Notes: generated by a model not told the origin, from the sequence alone. Shown: positions 34,901 to 46,766, numbered from the stretch's first letter. The stretch: 64,000 nt of DNA from Hypericum androsaemum (GCA_963995505.1 OZ023187.1:8457176-8521175); one strand, 5' to 3'. A program made the numbers and translations.

Positions 34901-35880
34901 GGCGGTATTTCTTTCGACAACTCCTTCGGCATCACATCCTTAAACTCCTTAAGAACCTCCGCACTATGCATTGATACCATCATCTCTTGTCTTGGCCCCT
35001 CATTGAGAAGTAGGACGTTGGCTAGAACGGTTGGTCCTTCTTTCGTAGCCCATTCTTCACTTGCATCGCAGACATAACCTTCATCAGCTACCTTCCTTCC
35101 CTTGCGATAGGCAACAAGCATGCTCTCTCGTTGTCCACTATGCATATAAAGTTATCGATGGGGATACGAAAAGCCCAGTCTTAATCCATGAAGTTAATAC
35201 TGATGATAATATGGTAATCGTCCATGGTCACCACCAAGAAATCTATCAGGCCTCGCCAATCTCCAAGGTGCACCTCCACACCTCTCGTTACTCTAAAAAT
35301 TGGGATATGGGCTGAGTTTACTGTCTTTAAGGAGCCACGCTTCTTTGCCTATATGATCCCCAACCTTGCTGCCTCTTTTACCTCAAGGAAGTTGCTAGAT
35401 CTCGTGGGAATTCACCTTTTCTGTCACAAACATGCGGCCTCACTTTTTTAAATTCAGCATCTCCACCTTTGCATTGAACTCAAAAGTTGTAGCACCCCAA
35501 CGCTCGCTTCTTCCGTGCTTGCCTCAGACTCCTCGTGGCTTGCCGCGGATAATTTGTACCATTTCGGGCATTCAGTAAACCGGTGGGGGCCATCGCAAAT
35601 GAAGCACCAAGATGACTTTGTCGATCCTTCCCGCTCTTGTAACCCCCTTTGTACGAGTTTGACTTCGAGTTGGACCCCTTGTCTTTACTTTGCGATGAAC
35701 GGTCTACACCACCTACAAATTACTTTGGGTATAATGGAATTCATACCTCTTTGGTAAATCTACGGAATGCATCATCTTCCATAGCTTTGTCAAGCTCCTA
35801 ACAAAATGGAATAAGATTGTTAGTAGGATACTTATCTCCTATTTGATGCATTACCTTTTCTAGATCAGGTCCAGAGGAGG
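31970..35880 (-). pseudogene. Decayed gag-pol of a Ty3/gypsy element, copy 2
   Basis: Duplicate of 14030-17240. Minus-strand order: gag zinc knuckle near 35590 (without the stop seen in copy 1), protease 34801-35330, reverse transcriptase 34273-34794 with YLDD, RNase H 33900-34110, integrase core 33110-33379, integrase C-terminus 32149-32352. It keeps the 135 bp of reverse transcriptase lost in copy 1. The integrase C-terminal piece is present twice: 31976-32395 and about 32570-32985 are direct repeats. No LTR is found on either side. Frames are broken throughout. Confidence 0.85.
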
Positions 35881-36872
35881 ATCGTGAAGGGATGGGAGCT
35901 TGTTTGAGCAGAGAGGAAGCCAGAGGGGATGGGAGCCCGAGGAGAGAGATGATGTTTCCTGGTCTGATTTTATGTTATCAGATTGATGCTGACAACTCTA
36001 TGTTGTCAACACTGAATCTGTTCTCTATTTTTGGAGAATCGAGGAATCAGAAATGGGAAGTCTTATTGCTTTAGCTTTGGTAAATCTTTTGTGGAAAATT
36101 TATCTGGGCAGAGTCCTTACAGGTGGGCTACTGGGCTATTTCAGAAATAGACTATGAAAGATAACTTCTTCTTTTTTTTCTAAATTTTGGATAATTCGGA
36201 TATCCGAATAAATTATATTGCTATTTGAATGTGAATCCTAATCCGAAAATATTATTTCGATTAATCTGCATTCGAATATAAAATTATCTGAATTTGAATA
36301 AAAAAATGGATATCAAATTCAGATAACGGATTAAATGTTAACCATCATGATCAACCAAATGAGCCTGATAATATTTAATCTTGCCGCTGAGTCCCATGTC
36401 CATGCCCTGTTTACTTCTTTAGTTGAGGTGATTGTTCCGGATAATTGCATAGATCACAGAAGATTCAAAGAACCAATGTGTCAAACTATACTACAAAGAA
36501 CCCCTCCCGAGTGAAAAAAAAACTAATAAGAAAAGCTGCTAGCACATTCAAAAATAAGAAGCACTGCCTGAGTAGAGTTTACTCTAGACAAATCCAGTTA
36601 CATGAATGCTTTGAAATATATGGCAGATTTTCCACGCAAAATAAACCAAATTCATTTCAAGTTTCAGCGAGAGTAACTTACATGGAGTCTATTTTTATAT
36701 TGAGTAATCTGATTACTCTTTTAATTACTCTTTTAAAAGTCTGGGATTATATTGAGTAATTTCATTAAAGGAGAAATGTCAGATTTCTTGAATAGTATTA
36801 AGGATGTGATAGGATGAGAATTTGACTCATCGTTGTAGACCAATAGAGTGGTAGCTTCTCAGTATCTGTGGT

Positions 36873-36945
36873 GTGTTGGATTCCAGGCATCAAAATTTTA
36901 GGCGAACCTTTAATAGATTTGATATTAGTATTGGCCAAGAGTTGG
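36873..36945 (+). other. Substitute sequence at the PT-D exon 6 position
   Basis: Flanked on both sides by sequence matching copy 1 (GTGGTAGCTTCTCAG before, GGCTATAATTCATTATG after). The 157 bp that hold exon 6 in copy 1 are replaced by 73 unrelated bases. The second Asp-rich motif is therefore absent from PT-D. Confidence 0.75.
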
Positions 36946-37291
36946 CTATAATTCATTATGTAATTAGCTTGGAGAATTACGGTGTGAAATTAAATCTAGG
37001 ATATCAATGTCAAAATAGAATTCTTCTTTATCTTGGTATTCTTTTTTTACTGCAAGTTTTTTCCACCGAATTTTAGACTGCCAGTTGCAACCTCGCAAAA
37101 AGAATTTCACTCTAAATAGTAATAAATATTACTATTAATAAACTCTACCTATAAAAAGGGCCTAAATTCATTCAAATGGACCTATAAAAAATTGAAAGAG
37201 GTTTAAATCACATAATACTCACTGTTCTAATTCTTTTGTATTTTTACATGTTGATTAATTTCAGTTTTTGACAATGTAAAAAATAAAACAA

Positions 37292-38178
37292 GTGGAACAT
37301 ACCAACTTTAACATCAATTTATGGGCCCAAAAAAATTACGATATTTAGTTCTGAGTGCATCCTACTAAATTACATAGGTGCTATCTTCCTACCTCAGGTA
37401 AATTTTATTTTATGTCATCATATCTTATTATTTACAGAATATTGAATGTAACTTCAAAGAATATATGAATGCGTAGAAAAAATTAACTAAATTCGATATC
37501 CTCTATCAACCAGGTATTTAGACGGAGTGTTATGGTACCAGCACATGTTATACTAGCTTCATACTTCATCTTCCAGGTGCACTTCTTATCTTTCGCAAAC
37601 TATTTTATAAAAAGTGATTTTATTATAATTTTTATTTAATTTTTTTCTATAATTAAAATTAGTTAATGTTAATTTTTTTACTTGACATCTTGCAATTAAA
37701 GCAGACCTATAGAGATTACTATTATTTTCTTCTAGAAATTTATAAGTCCAATTCTCTGTGTTTCCGTTTATTTATTAAAAATAGAAATCTTCAATTAGGC
37801 GATGCATAATCTCTATCTTACAAATGGACATGATTTATTATACTTCATCTTTCAGCTACTAAATTTAATTACTCATACGCATTATCCAACAATTTTTTTC
37901 TCAGACTTGGAAGTTGGAAAAGGCAAATTATACAAAGGTAAATTCTTTTAATGTACAATTTAATTAGGTTTTCAAAATGTCGATCAAGAAGAAAGTGATG
38001 AAACAGATCATCTCAATACATAGATTTAATTTCTTCATGGAAGTCTAGTTTTACAAAAAAATATTGTGTTATAATAAATATTATATTTATTGTAATTTTG
38101 CAGGAAGCAGGACTATCATTTAGTCAGTCTCTATGGAAGTTATTAGGTGCACAGTACATTATTTTTTCATTTATCTAG
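37292..38178 (+). pseudogene. PT-D: exons 7-10 of an aromatic prenyltransferase gene
   Basis: Exon 7 about 37292-37397, exon 8 37514-37576, exon 9 37905-37937, exon 10 38104-38178 (stop TAG). Exon 7 has a 12-bp in-frame deletion, and its acceptor CAG is changed to CAA, leaving only an AG one base later that would shift the frame. Unlike PT-A', the exon 9 donor is intact (GTAAAT). No exons 1-6 are attached: upstream is the gypsy remnant. The fragment arose with the segmental duplication and cannot encode an enzyme. Confidence 0.85.
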
Positions 38179-38640
38179 TTGGAGAGGCTTTAGATTTTTT
38201 TTAAGAGGCTTTAGATATATAGAGAGAGAGTGTTTGTGCGGTGCACACTCCTTGATCCTGGGGCTTCTCTTCGATTAAGCAAGTTGATTTTGTTACGTGT
38301 TGTTGTAAGTTGTTCAATCTCGTGGAAGAGGGACGAAACCTTGTATTTTCTCCAACTTGTGGGACCAAATAGTATTTTGCTTTAATTAATTTAGTACTCT
38401 TCCAAATATTCCAATAAATTGTAATTTTTTCTTTTGCATTTCTTTTACAATTTTCCATGAAATTACAAATGTAAGTTTATTTGCAACCCGGCGATTTCAC
38501 TGAACTTGTATTCTTTATATTACCTCGTATATGGTATATTAAGTTAACCAATGTAGATTCAAGTTGGGGCAAGACTATTTTTATTAAGTAAATTTTATTG
38601 ATTAAAAATAAAAGCATCAGCAAATAATTAAATTCGCTAT

Positions 38641-38998
38641 TGTTACACTGGTTAGTGCTCATGAGCACATGTTGTCTTACAAACTCGCACGAAGATTAAT
38701 CTTTGACATGTTCCTATGCTCTAGTTTCTTCCAAACTTCAGCTAGTGACTTCTCATCCATGAAGTGATACATCACATTATCTGTCAAGCACAAGCGAATC
38801 ATCGCCACCGCCTTGGCCTCCATCTCTTTCCACTTTTGCTCTTCCATCTTCTCGGGCTTCTTTTCCGAGAGCGCGTTGACCATCCCTTGTTGTACCAACT
38901 GATCTTTGATACGCCTTCACCATAATCTAAAATTTGATGATCCATTGAACTTCACCAAGACAAACTTCGCGTCGTGATCTTCCATTCTTTAACCAAGC
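38641..38998 (-). pseudogene. Truncated copia gag fragment, copy 2
   Basis: Duplicate of 20340-20682. 38677-38898 is open for 73 codons (KEMEAKAVAMIRLCLTDN, FMDEKSLAEVWKKLEH), better preserved than copy 1. A primer-binding-site-like GCTCTGATACTA lies at about 38998-39009 and LTR sequence from 39013. Confidence 0.75.
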
Positions 38999-39012
38999 TC
39001 TGATACTAGTTG

Positions 39013-39139
39013 TTAGGAAATTGAGAATATCAAGAGAACAAGAATGCAAAAAATGGACACAAGAGATTACATGGTTTGGCCTAAAGCCTACGTCCACAAA
39101 GAGAAAGGAGAACTTTTATTGATGAGTTACCACAAAGTC
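39013..39139 (-). repeat. Partial copia LTR
   Basis: Matches the first 129 bp of the LTR at 20703-21067 and is cut off at the junction with repeat R. Confidence 0.75.
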
Positions 39140-39955
39140 ACTAGCCACAGCCCTCCTTGCCGTCAGCCGGCCACTTTCCGACGCTCAGTTCAAGCCCGGG
39201 GCATTCAGGTCCAGGTTCGAGCACCCTCAGCTTTCGCCTCCGCCTCAGTCCTCACCTCAATAATGCTCAGTCTCGATCTCGTCCCATCCGCAGGCCGCCC
39301 TTGGTCTCTCTGGAGCTGGCTTTTCAACTGGCGTCTCAGGGGAGCTCACTTTTGGTGCCCGGAGGGGTTGGTCACTGTCGACCTCCCCTCCGGTCAGTTC
39401 TGTTTCTGGCGACGCCTTCTGTTTGGCTATTGCTATGCCCTTTGCCGGTTGTCGTCGATTTCGATTTCGGTTTGCTTTGTCTTTACTATTCTTTGTTTGT
39501 GTTTACTGTGTTTCATTTGCTTAGCTTTGTTTATGCTTTCTGTTGCTTTTATTTGGATCAGATTAGATCTGATCCGAGATTTGTATAGATCTCAGTAGAT
39601 TTCTTGATGATATAGGTGGATAATCTTGTCTTGGTTGGATTCGTTTGATCCTGGCATTCATTTGCATGCACCTTCTATGCTTTCAAATGCTCGATTTCAC
39701 GAGGTTGCATCTATGATGTAGCCTCTGCCCATGCCATCTTCAACCGACCTTCGCCTCTGCCCATGCCATCTTGTAGTCTTTTTATTATTTTCTGTTAAAT
39801 TTTACGTTTCCTTATTGTCAGTCTATACATTTTCTTTTCTTGTATTATAATTTATTTATTTAATATAAATTTTGTGTCACTATTCTAAAAAAACGTATTT
39901 TGTCTTTTCACTTGTTGCACTGTGTGGCGGCCACATGACGAATTAAATATTGTAT
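39140..39955 (+). repeat. Dispersed repeat R, copy 2, with the Harbinger empty site
   Basis: Matches 25204-25905 and then, without interruption, 29603-29720. The single TTA at 39795-39797 marks where the PIF/Harbinger element sits in copy 1. An open frame of 184 codons (39044-39598) runs across the junction and shows no family features. Confidence 0.8.
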
Positions 39956-40141
39956 ATTTCTTTGCACATATTTTCAAGAGAAAGTAATGACTCTCTGCCA
40001 TAACTCCACATGCAACTTTATGATACTTCTCTGCGTTGACTTTTATGGTTTAGGATATATGGAGTTATCCCATTCAGAAACAGCAGTCCGGATGAGACTC
40101 CCGAGGAACGTGTGGATGTGAATTAAATAACAATAAAATAA

Positions 40142-40882
40142 GGGGAAATTAGTTTCAAGCCCCTAGTATTTGATATATTAGTCGTTCATCTCTTATATTA
40201 CGAAAATTGATTAAAATCTCCCCATAGTTTGACAAAATTATACTCTCAGGTACCTCGTTGACGTCAGCAATCAATTTTATAATGTAAATGATCTTTTTGT
40301 CCTCACAAAATTAATAAAAAATCAATAATTTATATCCTCCCTCGGAGGAAGATTCCAGCTCCCAACTTCATCTAAGCATGCGGCCGGAACAACGACCACC
40401 ACCAACGTCGTCGCCATCATGGACCCTTCCCCTCGGCCCCACCATCATAACTTGGCCCCACCCCCGTTGCCCGACGACAACCTAACTTCTGCCCAACTGA
40501 TGACGATGAAACCTTTCGGGCATTGGTCGAGATTCAACCCCCTGTCGTCCTCCTATATTCTCTGCTAAAAAAAAAGAAGAAAAACTGAAAAGAGTAAAGA
40601 AGAAGAAGAAGATGAACTCTAACTGCGGGAAGGGAGGAGGATCCGGGCTACCCGATCCCTCAAAAAAATGAACGGAGAATTTGACCGGAGGTATTAGTTG
40701 ATCGGAGCAAGGGTATAACCGTCATTTTAAATATAAAATAAGAAAAAATTGATTGCTCACATCAGCGAGGGACCCGAGAGTATAATTTTGTAAAACTATG
40801 GGGAGTTTTTAATTGATTGCCGTAATACAGGAAGGTGAGCGACGAATATACCAAACACTTAGGGCGTGAGAATAATTTCCCC
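40142..40882. mobile_element. Mutator-like non-autonomous element, 741 bp
   Basis: Begins GGGGAAATTAGTTTCAAG and ends in an imperfect inverted copy. The arms are about 140 bp. A 9-bp target duplication ATAAAATAA lies at 40133-40141 and 40883-40891. The middle (about 40330-40640) is GC-rich, with sequence like CCACCACCAACGTCGTCGCC, possibly captured, and has no transposase. A second, truncated copy of the same insertion is at 30830-30999. Confidence 0.9.
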
Positions 40883-41104
40883 ATAAAATAAATTTGCTTT
40901 TATAATGAGATTGTGAACCAAGTTTTTCTGTAATACTTTATGTTATTCATATAATCTAACTAATCTTAATTCAAAATGAGTATAACCAGTTTTTAATAAG
41001 TACTTAAGAATTAAAACTCTTACCTTCCAAAAAACACTGATAACTATGGCACCGAATTTGGTCGTGGACGTGTATTTTTGTCCAGGACCATCTTGGAACA
41101 CGCA

Positions 41105-41455
41105 CTGGTTCGCTACAATATGATACAATTGTTCGCTCAGTTATGATACAATAGTTCGCTCAGTTATGATACAATGGGTCACCCAGTTATGATATAATGG
41201 GTTGCTCGAAGCAGTATATATATTTTTAGAACATGCACCGGCTCGCTTAGTAATGATGTAATGATTCGCTCAATTATGATACAATAGTTCGCCTAGTTAT
41301 GATGGAATGGTTCGCCCGAAGTTTGCCGAATGGGCCAAATGGACTGTCCCAAAACACGCACTGGTTCGCCCAGTTATGATACAATGGTTCGCCTAGTTAT
41401 GATGAAATGGTTTGCTCAGTTATGACGAAATAGTTCACCCGAAATGGGGTCCAGG
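41105..41455. repeat. Minisatellite, about 24-bp unit
   Basis: Repeated TATGATACAATGGTTCGCCC-like units with variable spacing, related to the GATAAAATGGCATGCC arrays elsewhere in the window. A three-unit relative (GACAATGGCATGCCC) lies at 41632-41712. Confidence 0.8.
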
Positions 41456-41999
41456 ACGGTCCTGGAAACTAGGTTCTTAGACCAAATCTGGTCCCGATAA
41501 ATAACACGCAGAAATGTTGGCAAAATAAATTAAAATTGTGGGTCCCACCTTCCTTAACTCAGCACGATGATCATTAAAAAAAATTATTAGTCCACTGCGC
41601 GTGGATTGGGTCTAGAGAGTACTGAAGGCATCGATAATGGCATGCCCCAATAACGACAATGGCATGCCCAGTTACTCATAATGGCACACGGGGTACGACA
41701 ATGGCATGTCGGTGATCCACTCCATGCACGCGCTCTTGTTTTATTTTTGTCCCTGTATTTTAACTTATTTATATTAAATTCCCTGCGTGTCCCTTAGTCC
41801 AAACGGTTCAGAATGGGCCAATTCTGGACCTAATCCAACCCTGAGTCCCACCTCTCTCAACTCAACATGATGATCATTAAAATAAAATAAAATTATGGTC
41901 TATGATATCATAATTGGATTTATCCAGCTACTATCCAGCAGTCCGGAGAAGACTCCCGAGGAACATGTGCATGAATGTGTTTTTCGAGAAAAAACTCTC

Positions 42000-42870
42000 T
42001 CTTCCGAGAGTTCTCTCCCAACAGGGAGATTTTTTTGCCTCAAACTAGGGTTTTCCATCTTTAGATCAGCAGTCGTTGCCGCCCCCCCATCTCCCTTCCT
42101 CTTCCTCCTCCCCCTCCTCCGTCCTCTATCTTTCCCAGATTTTTTAGTTTTGGTTTTGCTGCTGGAATCACTTTTCTTGATTCGAAGCAAATACTCCCGA
42201 ATCCGGTCTCCCTCGACCTCACCCAACTACTCTCTTGCCGGCTCGTTGTTCGTTCTAAGGCTTGCTACTCTAGGAGTGCCGGCCGGTAATCTGTGCTCAG
42301 GGTCCCAGAATCTTGACCTCTCGCCAGTGCAATCAAGCTCGCCAGAGCACTCGGTGCCTCTCTCCTTCTTGGGCAATGACCGGAGAGGTTGGTCTTGGTA
42401 GACCTCCCCTCCGGGTTGCTGTCCTATTTTATGTATTTTTTATGCTTTCTCTGCATTATGTTTTCTATTCAGGTTTATGCTCTATCCGCGTGCTAGTGTT
42501 TATCTTTTACAGGCTCGTGACTTTTTTGATCTTGTTTAGACTTGTCCAGCCACTCTTCGGGTATGCCTGGGGTATAACGAAGGTCTCTTCAGAGATATTT
42601 GCGCGTCGTTGATCTCTGATGTAACTTTATGCCTGTCAGCTTCCTCTTTGGTGAGCATTGGTTTGGTTTGGCTCTTCTCTTTGGAGATGCTTTCGGTTCT
42701 TGAAGCCACGTTGCCTTTGTGGATCCTCTGCACTATGTACTCCCTCTGTTGTTATTCGCTTATGTCTTGCTTTATTATCCATGTATTTGCTTTCATTTTT
42801 GTATTCCAAAATTCAGTTATTCCGATGTAATATATGTTGCTTTACCCTAAAAAAAATAAATATGTGCATG
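42000..42870 (+). repeat. Repeat R-like block
   Basis: A CTCTCTC/AGGGTTTT leader, GC-rich ORF-bearing part and the GGTTGG...GACCTCCCCTCCGG motif (near 42392) resemble repeat R at 24830. From 42555 it matches 31045-31330. The protein content is unrecognised. Confidence 0.5.
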
Positions 42871-42984
42871 CGAATTAAATAACAAGTGAAATCCTAAGAA
42901 AATTGATTAAACCATAACAAATATCATTAAATTTTTTTTATAATTAGAGATAAAACTAAAATTATGGGCACCTCTCTTACTTTT

Positions 42985-43120
42985 TTGGACTTTCATTTCA
43001 ATTTAGGTATTCGCTTGATTTTATTTCGCTTAAAGACTTATAATATATTCATTTATATGATTTATAATTGATTTTCTTACTGATATATTTAATTATGTTC
43101 CAGTATGCGACTGATATTTA
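42985..43120 (+). pseudogene. Prenyltransferase relic (exon 5 end to exon 6 start), second copy
   Basis: Same content as 31484-31618: exon 5 end GGACTTTCATTTCAATTTAG, a decayed intron, then CCAGTATGCGACTGATATTTA. It lies 1.7 kb upstream of PT-B. Confidence 0.7.
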
Positions 43121-43139
43121 TCATAGCTTTTAAAAACGA

Positions 43140-44159
43140 CCCGGCTGCTAATCTATGATTTCTCCCGTCGTCTGGATTGACCAATTCGTCTGATTGGATC
43201 GTCGGTTGGACCAAATATTTTTATTATATATATTACTATTCTTCTGTAAAGAAAAGCCCCATTTCTTATTTTTGTCGGAGTTTGCACCCTACGTTTTTTA
43301 CTAGGGCCACATGCCATGTCCCTGTAAACTTTTAAAAATTTCAACTTTCAAGAGAAAGTAACGAGAGCCTGCCGCATTTTCCAAACCATCTTCTCCTTCC
43401 CCCTTCGACTTTTTGTCTATTTTTAAGGAAAAAATCACTTTAATACTCCGTAATTTCTCAATCTGACATATATGGTTTAAATTCATAAAAAAATCATGCG
43501 TTTCCACTTTAGTACCCATTATAGCACTTAACTAATAGAAGTGGATTGAGTCCGGAGTGAAAAAATTCATTTCGGACGGTTTAGAGTAAAAGGGATCGCG
43601 CTGACATTTCTCGTTTACGATACCGTGCCTCGATCACGATACTGACATGCACTGTTTTGCGATACCGGCATGTCCCATTTACGATACCGGCGAGCATAAA
43701 TTTTTTTATTTTGGTTAACATTTTTGCAAAAAAACTCCCGCGTATCTTCACTCGAAACGGTTCGGAATGGGAACATTCCGTACCCAATCCAAACCCCTTA
43801 ACTAATGAGCTATTGTACGTGTGGGGTGGTTTGGGTCTGGGTTATTTTTACATGTAAGGGATATTTTGGGATGGGTTTTGGTGTTTTGGAGGATCGACAT
43901 CATTTAGGTGGGCTTTTGCTATCTCGAAGGGTAGTCACATTTTAGGTACCACTTGTTCGTGATCTTTTGCGACTTGTGCTTTAGATCGCCACTTGTGTGG
44001 CTTTGTAATTTGGTGTACATAAAAAGATTTGAGGTGGTGTGAAATCTTTTTTCTCTTCTTTTGATCTGGAAATTAAGAACAGATATCTTGATTTTATGTA
44101 CAGTGATATGCCATAAAATTAAGAACATATGGCTTGATTTTGTGTACAATGAAATCAAT
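43140..44159. other. No gene seen
   Basis: AT-rich with a short degenerate array of GATACCGGCATG units at 43612-43695. A CGGTTCGGAATGG motif near 43758 recurs near 41805 (CGGTTCAGAATGGGCC) and 6595, beside the other minisatellites. Confidence 0.45.
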
Positions 44160-44515
44160 TAGCATGCTCAGGTATGATTAAAATGCTTGTTTGGTTACGA
44201 TCAATTGGCATGCCTGGGTATGATAAAAAGACATGCTTGGTTATGATCAATTGACATCTTCGGCTATGATAAAAAGACATGCTTGGTTACGATCAATTGG
44301 CATGCCCGGGTACGATAAAAAGACATGCTTGATAATCATCAATTGGCATTTCCGAGTACGATAAAATGGCATGCTTGGTTTCGATCAATTGGCATGCCCG
44401 AACACGATAAAAATGCATGATTGGTTACGATCAATTGGCATATCTGGGGCACGATAAAAAGGCATATTTGGTTACGATCAATTAGCATATCCGGGTACAA
44501 TAAAAATGCATGCCA
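44160..44515. repeat. Minisatellite with alternating 24-bp half units
   Basis: About seven copies of a 47-48-bp dimer: one half contains GGTTACGATCAATTGGCAT, the other GGTACGATAAAAAGACATGC. Same family as 7020-7495 but more regular. Confidence 0.88.
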
Positions 44516-44713
44516 AGTTAATATTTAATAATAATAAATTAATCAAATAATTAAAAAAAATAGCAACGGCTAAAAGAGCATTATATCATAGAAGGAGACT
44601 AATATTCGGCCGTCAACCAAATCCAAATGCACGCGTGATTTTTCCTATTTTGCCCCTTCCCTATTTTCTTCCGCACGGAACGGTAACTCCCTTTCTGTTC
44701 CAAATCTCTCCCC

Positions 44714-44723
44714 CTATTTAAGG
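44714..44723 (+). promoter_or_regulatory. TATA-like element upstream of PT-B
   Basis: CTATTTAAGGCATTGATGCTC lies 57-66 bp before the PT-B ATG. PT-C has the matching TTATTTAAGGCATCGATTCTC about 100 bp before its ATG. Conservation in an otherwise diverged flank suggests a core promoter. Confidence 0.4.
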
Positions 44724-44779
44724 CATTGATGCTCACACCCTTTTCCATCTACACAGATTGCTCTTAAGTATCACTGACG

Positions 44780-46766
44780 ATGGAGCTCTCACGTACATCT
44801 CTACCTGGATTTTCAATTTCAATTTCAAGTGCAAGAATTCTGAAAGCCCCTTCTTCTCCAACTATTTCCGTCCCAACAAAAGTTAGTTGCATACCCAAAA
44901 GTTTTTCTCAACCACCAATTCTTTACTGTGATAACAACAACAGAAAAATATTATTACACCAATCCAAAAAGAGCTTCCCAGGAATTTATCCTAAGATATC
45001 ATCTTATGGGCGCATCACCATTCCCTTAATTAAGGTACATATCATATCTTATTCCACTTTCATTATAAATTGATTTATGGAGTTTTCCATTTTTTTTACA
45101 AGTGATTCGTTTAGAAATTGACGACTCAAGATTCAGATCTGAAGTTTCAATTTTGGCTCAAAGTCGTTCATCTCTTGCCGGATTTATTCCTAATCAAGTT
45201 CTATTCCCATTTTTCTACAACAATCTTAAAGTGATATTTTCCCTCCCTTTTTTACAACAATCTTTTAGTGTAAAATTTTACTAGGCTTTAGAAATAATGA
45301 TTTTGTTGGTGTCATTTGGTGAAACATGACTTAGCTTAAACTAAATGATACCATTTGGTTAACAAATTAAATCAAAGAAATAGAAAAGAGATGGAGAATA
45401 AAAGTGTCTTTCCAATATTAAATTGGTGTTCCAACATAAATTAATAACCTTTCATAGAAAATGAAACGGTTTTTGGAAGATGACTCTTGAGATTTGGATA
45501 CAATTGTGACATTTAGAATGTGTTTTACATGGTCTTTAAGATTCTATAAAAATAGTACTTTAAGATTGTTGTAGTAAAGTGGGGATAGCACATGACTTTT
45601 GTAGTGCTAATAAATCCGATGAGATACGAATTATATTCGAACAAAATTGGAACAGGAAACCTGATTGACAAGTCACTAATGAATCACCATGTTATTGACT
45701 TGCCGATGCTTCAAATCAATTTGATGGAAGTCTTCGAACTTGTGTTCTGGAGACATAATTAGTAATCATTGTCTTTAAAGTGCTATTTACCCTCACTATT
45801 TGTTGCTAATGAGTTCCGGCAAGTACACTTCTAATATTGCTCAAGAATTATTAAGTAGCAATTGTTAGAAATTCACCTCGAAAACTAGAACAATAATGTT
45901 TTATATGGTATAGAATGTATGAATATTAGAAGAGATGGAGTGATTGGGATGATAAGAATGGCAATGTCATGGTCCTTTTATAGCAAACTAAAAATCACTT
46001 GAATTTTGTTTCAATGGCCACCATTTGCACCAAAATTTTAAAAGCCATATCTTCTCCATGGAATGGCACCAAGTACATACACATGGAGAGACACTTTTTT
46101 CTCCATCTCTCTTTCAAATTCAAATTGTTTAACCATTTGTGTTCCTTAGTTTGAAACCAAGTAACATCATTTGTGTTGTTTGGTGTCTCATGGTTTAAAA
46201 ACCAAGCAACATCAACAGATATACCCACACCTGAAAAAATAAAAAATGTTAATTTAATTGATTAATTTTGCAGGACCAATAAACCCCGCACTTGTCCATT
46301 AGTTTCAGGAGAATTGTCTCTCCCATTTGCGTGGATATTCTGATAACTTTTACAGCAATTGGTATTGCAACTTCTTTAATACTAGAATCGGGTTCACTAC
46401 TTGCATATGTTCTCTCCTGCATGGTTCTGGGATCATTATATTCTGTACCTCCATTCTCCTTCAAAAGATCCACAATTGGTGCAATTCTTACTCATGCTGC
46501 AGTACGTATCGCCACCACACACCATATACATCCATATAAATAAGTGTTTATATAAATCTCGTTTTACCAGCATTGAAATTTGGTATAATTTTTACCGACG
46601 TTGGAATAATAATTTTACCGTTTCAAAAAAAAATCATGTCTCGTTGTCTTTAAATTCAGAACTCCAAATTTTCTGACATGTTGATTGATCCATGTAGCTA
46701 GGGATTTCAACTATTCTAATATCGTCGGGCGCAGCAAGAGAAACCATGGGACTTTCTTTTCAAACC
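44780..46766 (+). pseudogene. PT-B: aromatic prenyltransferase gene lacking exons 2 and 3
   Basis: Exon 1 44780-45034 (85 codons, transit-peptide-like, open, donor GTACAT). No exon 2 or 3 is found in 45035-46273, so the first Asp-rich motif is gone. Exon 4 46274-46501 has a 1-bp deletion near 46340 (228 bp against 229 expected), which brings TGA into frame at once. Exon 5 46698-46766 ends in CAAACC|GTAAAA, two bases shorter than in PT-C, so its phase no longer matches exon 6. No exons 6-10 follow before the next exon 1 at 47035. The conserved exon 4 signature [11 protein letters not shown] is still readable in another frame. Clearly non-functional. Confidence 0.87.

Larger units (their letters stand above)
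31975..39139. repeat. Segmental duplication, copy 2
   Basis: Counterpart of 14030-20831. It lacks the hAT MITE present in copy 1, has a different 73-bp sequence (36873-36945) in place of prenyltransferase exon 6, and has a 12-bp deletion in exon 7. At 39139 it switches directly to repeat R homology. Confidence 0.88.

Noticed and set aside
39044..39598. 184-codon ORF across the repeat R junction
   Set aside because: The frame joins two unrelated repeats and is not conserved at 25204-25660.
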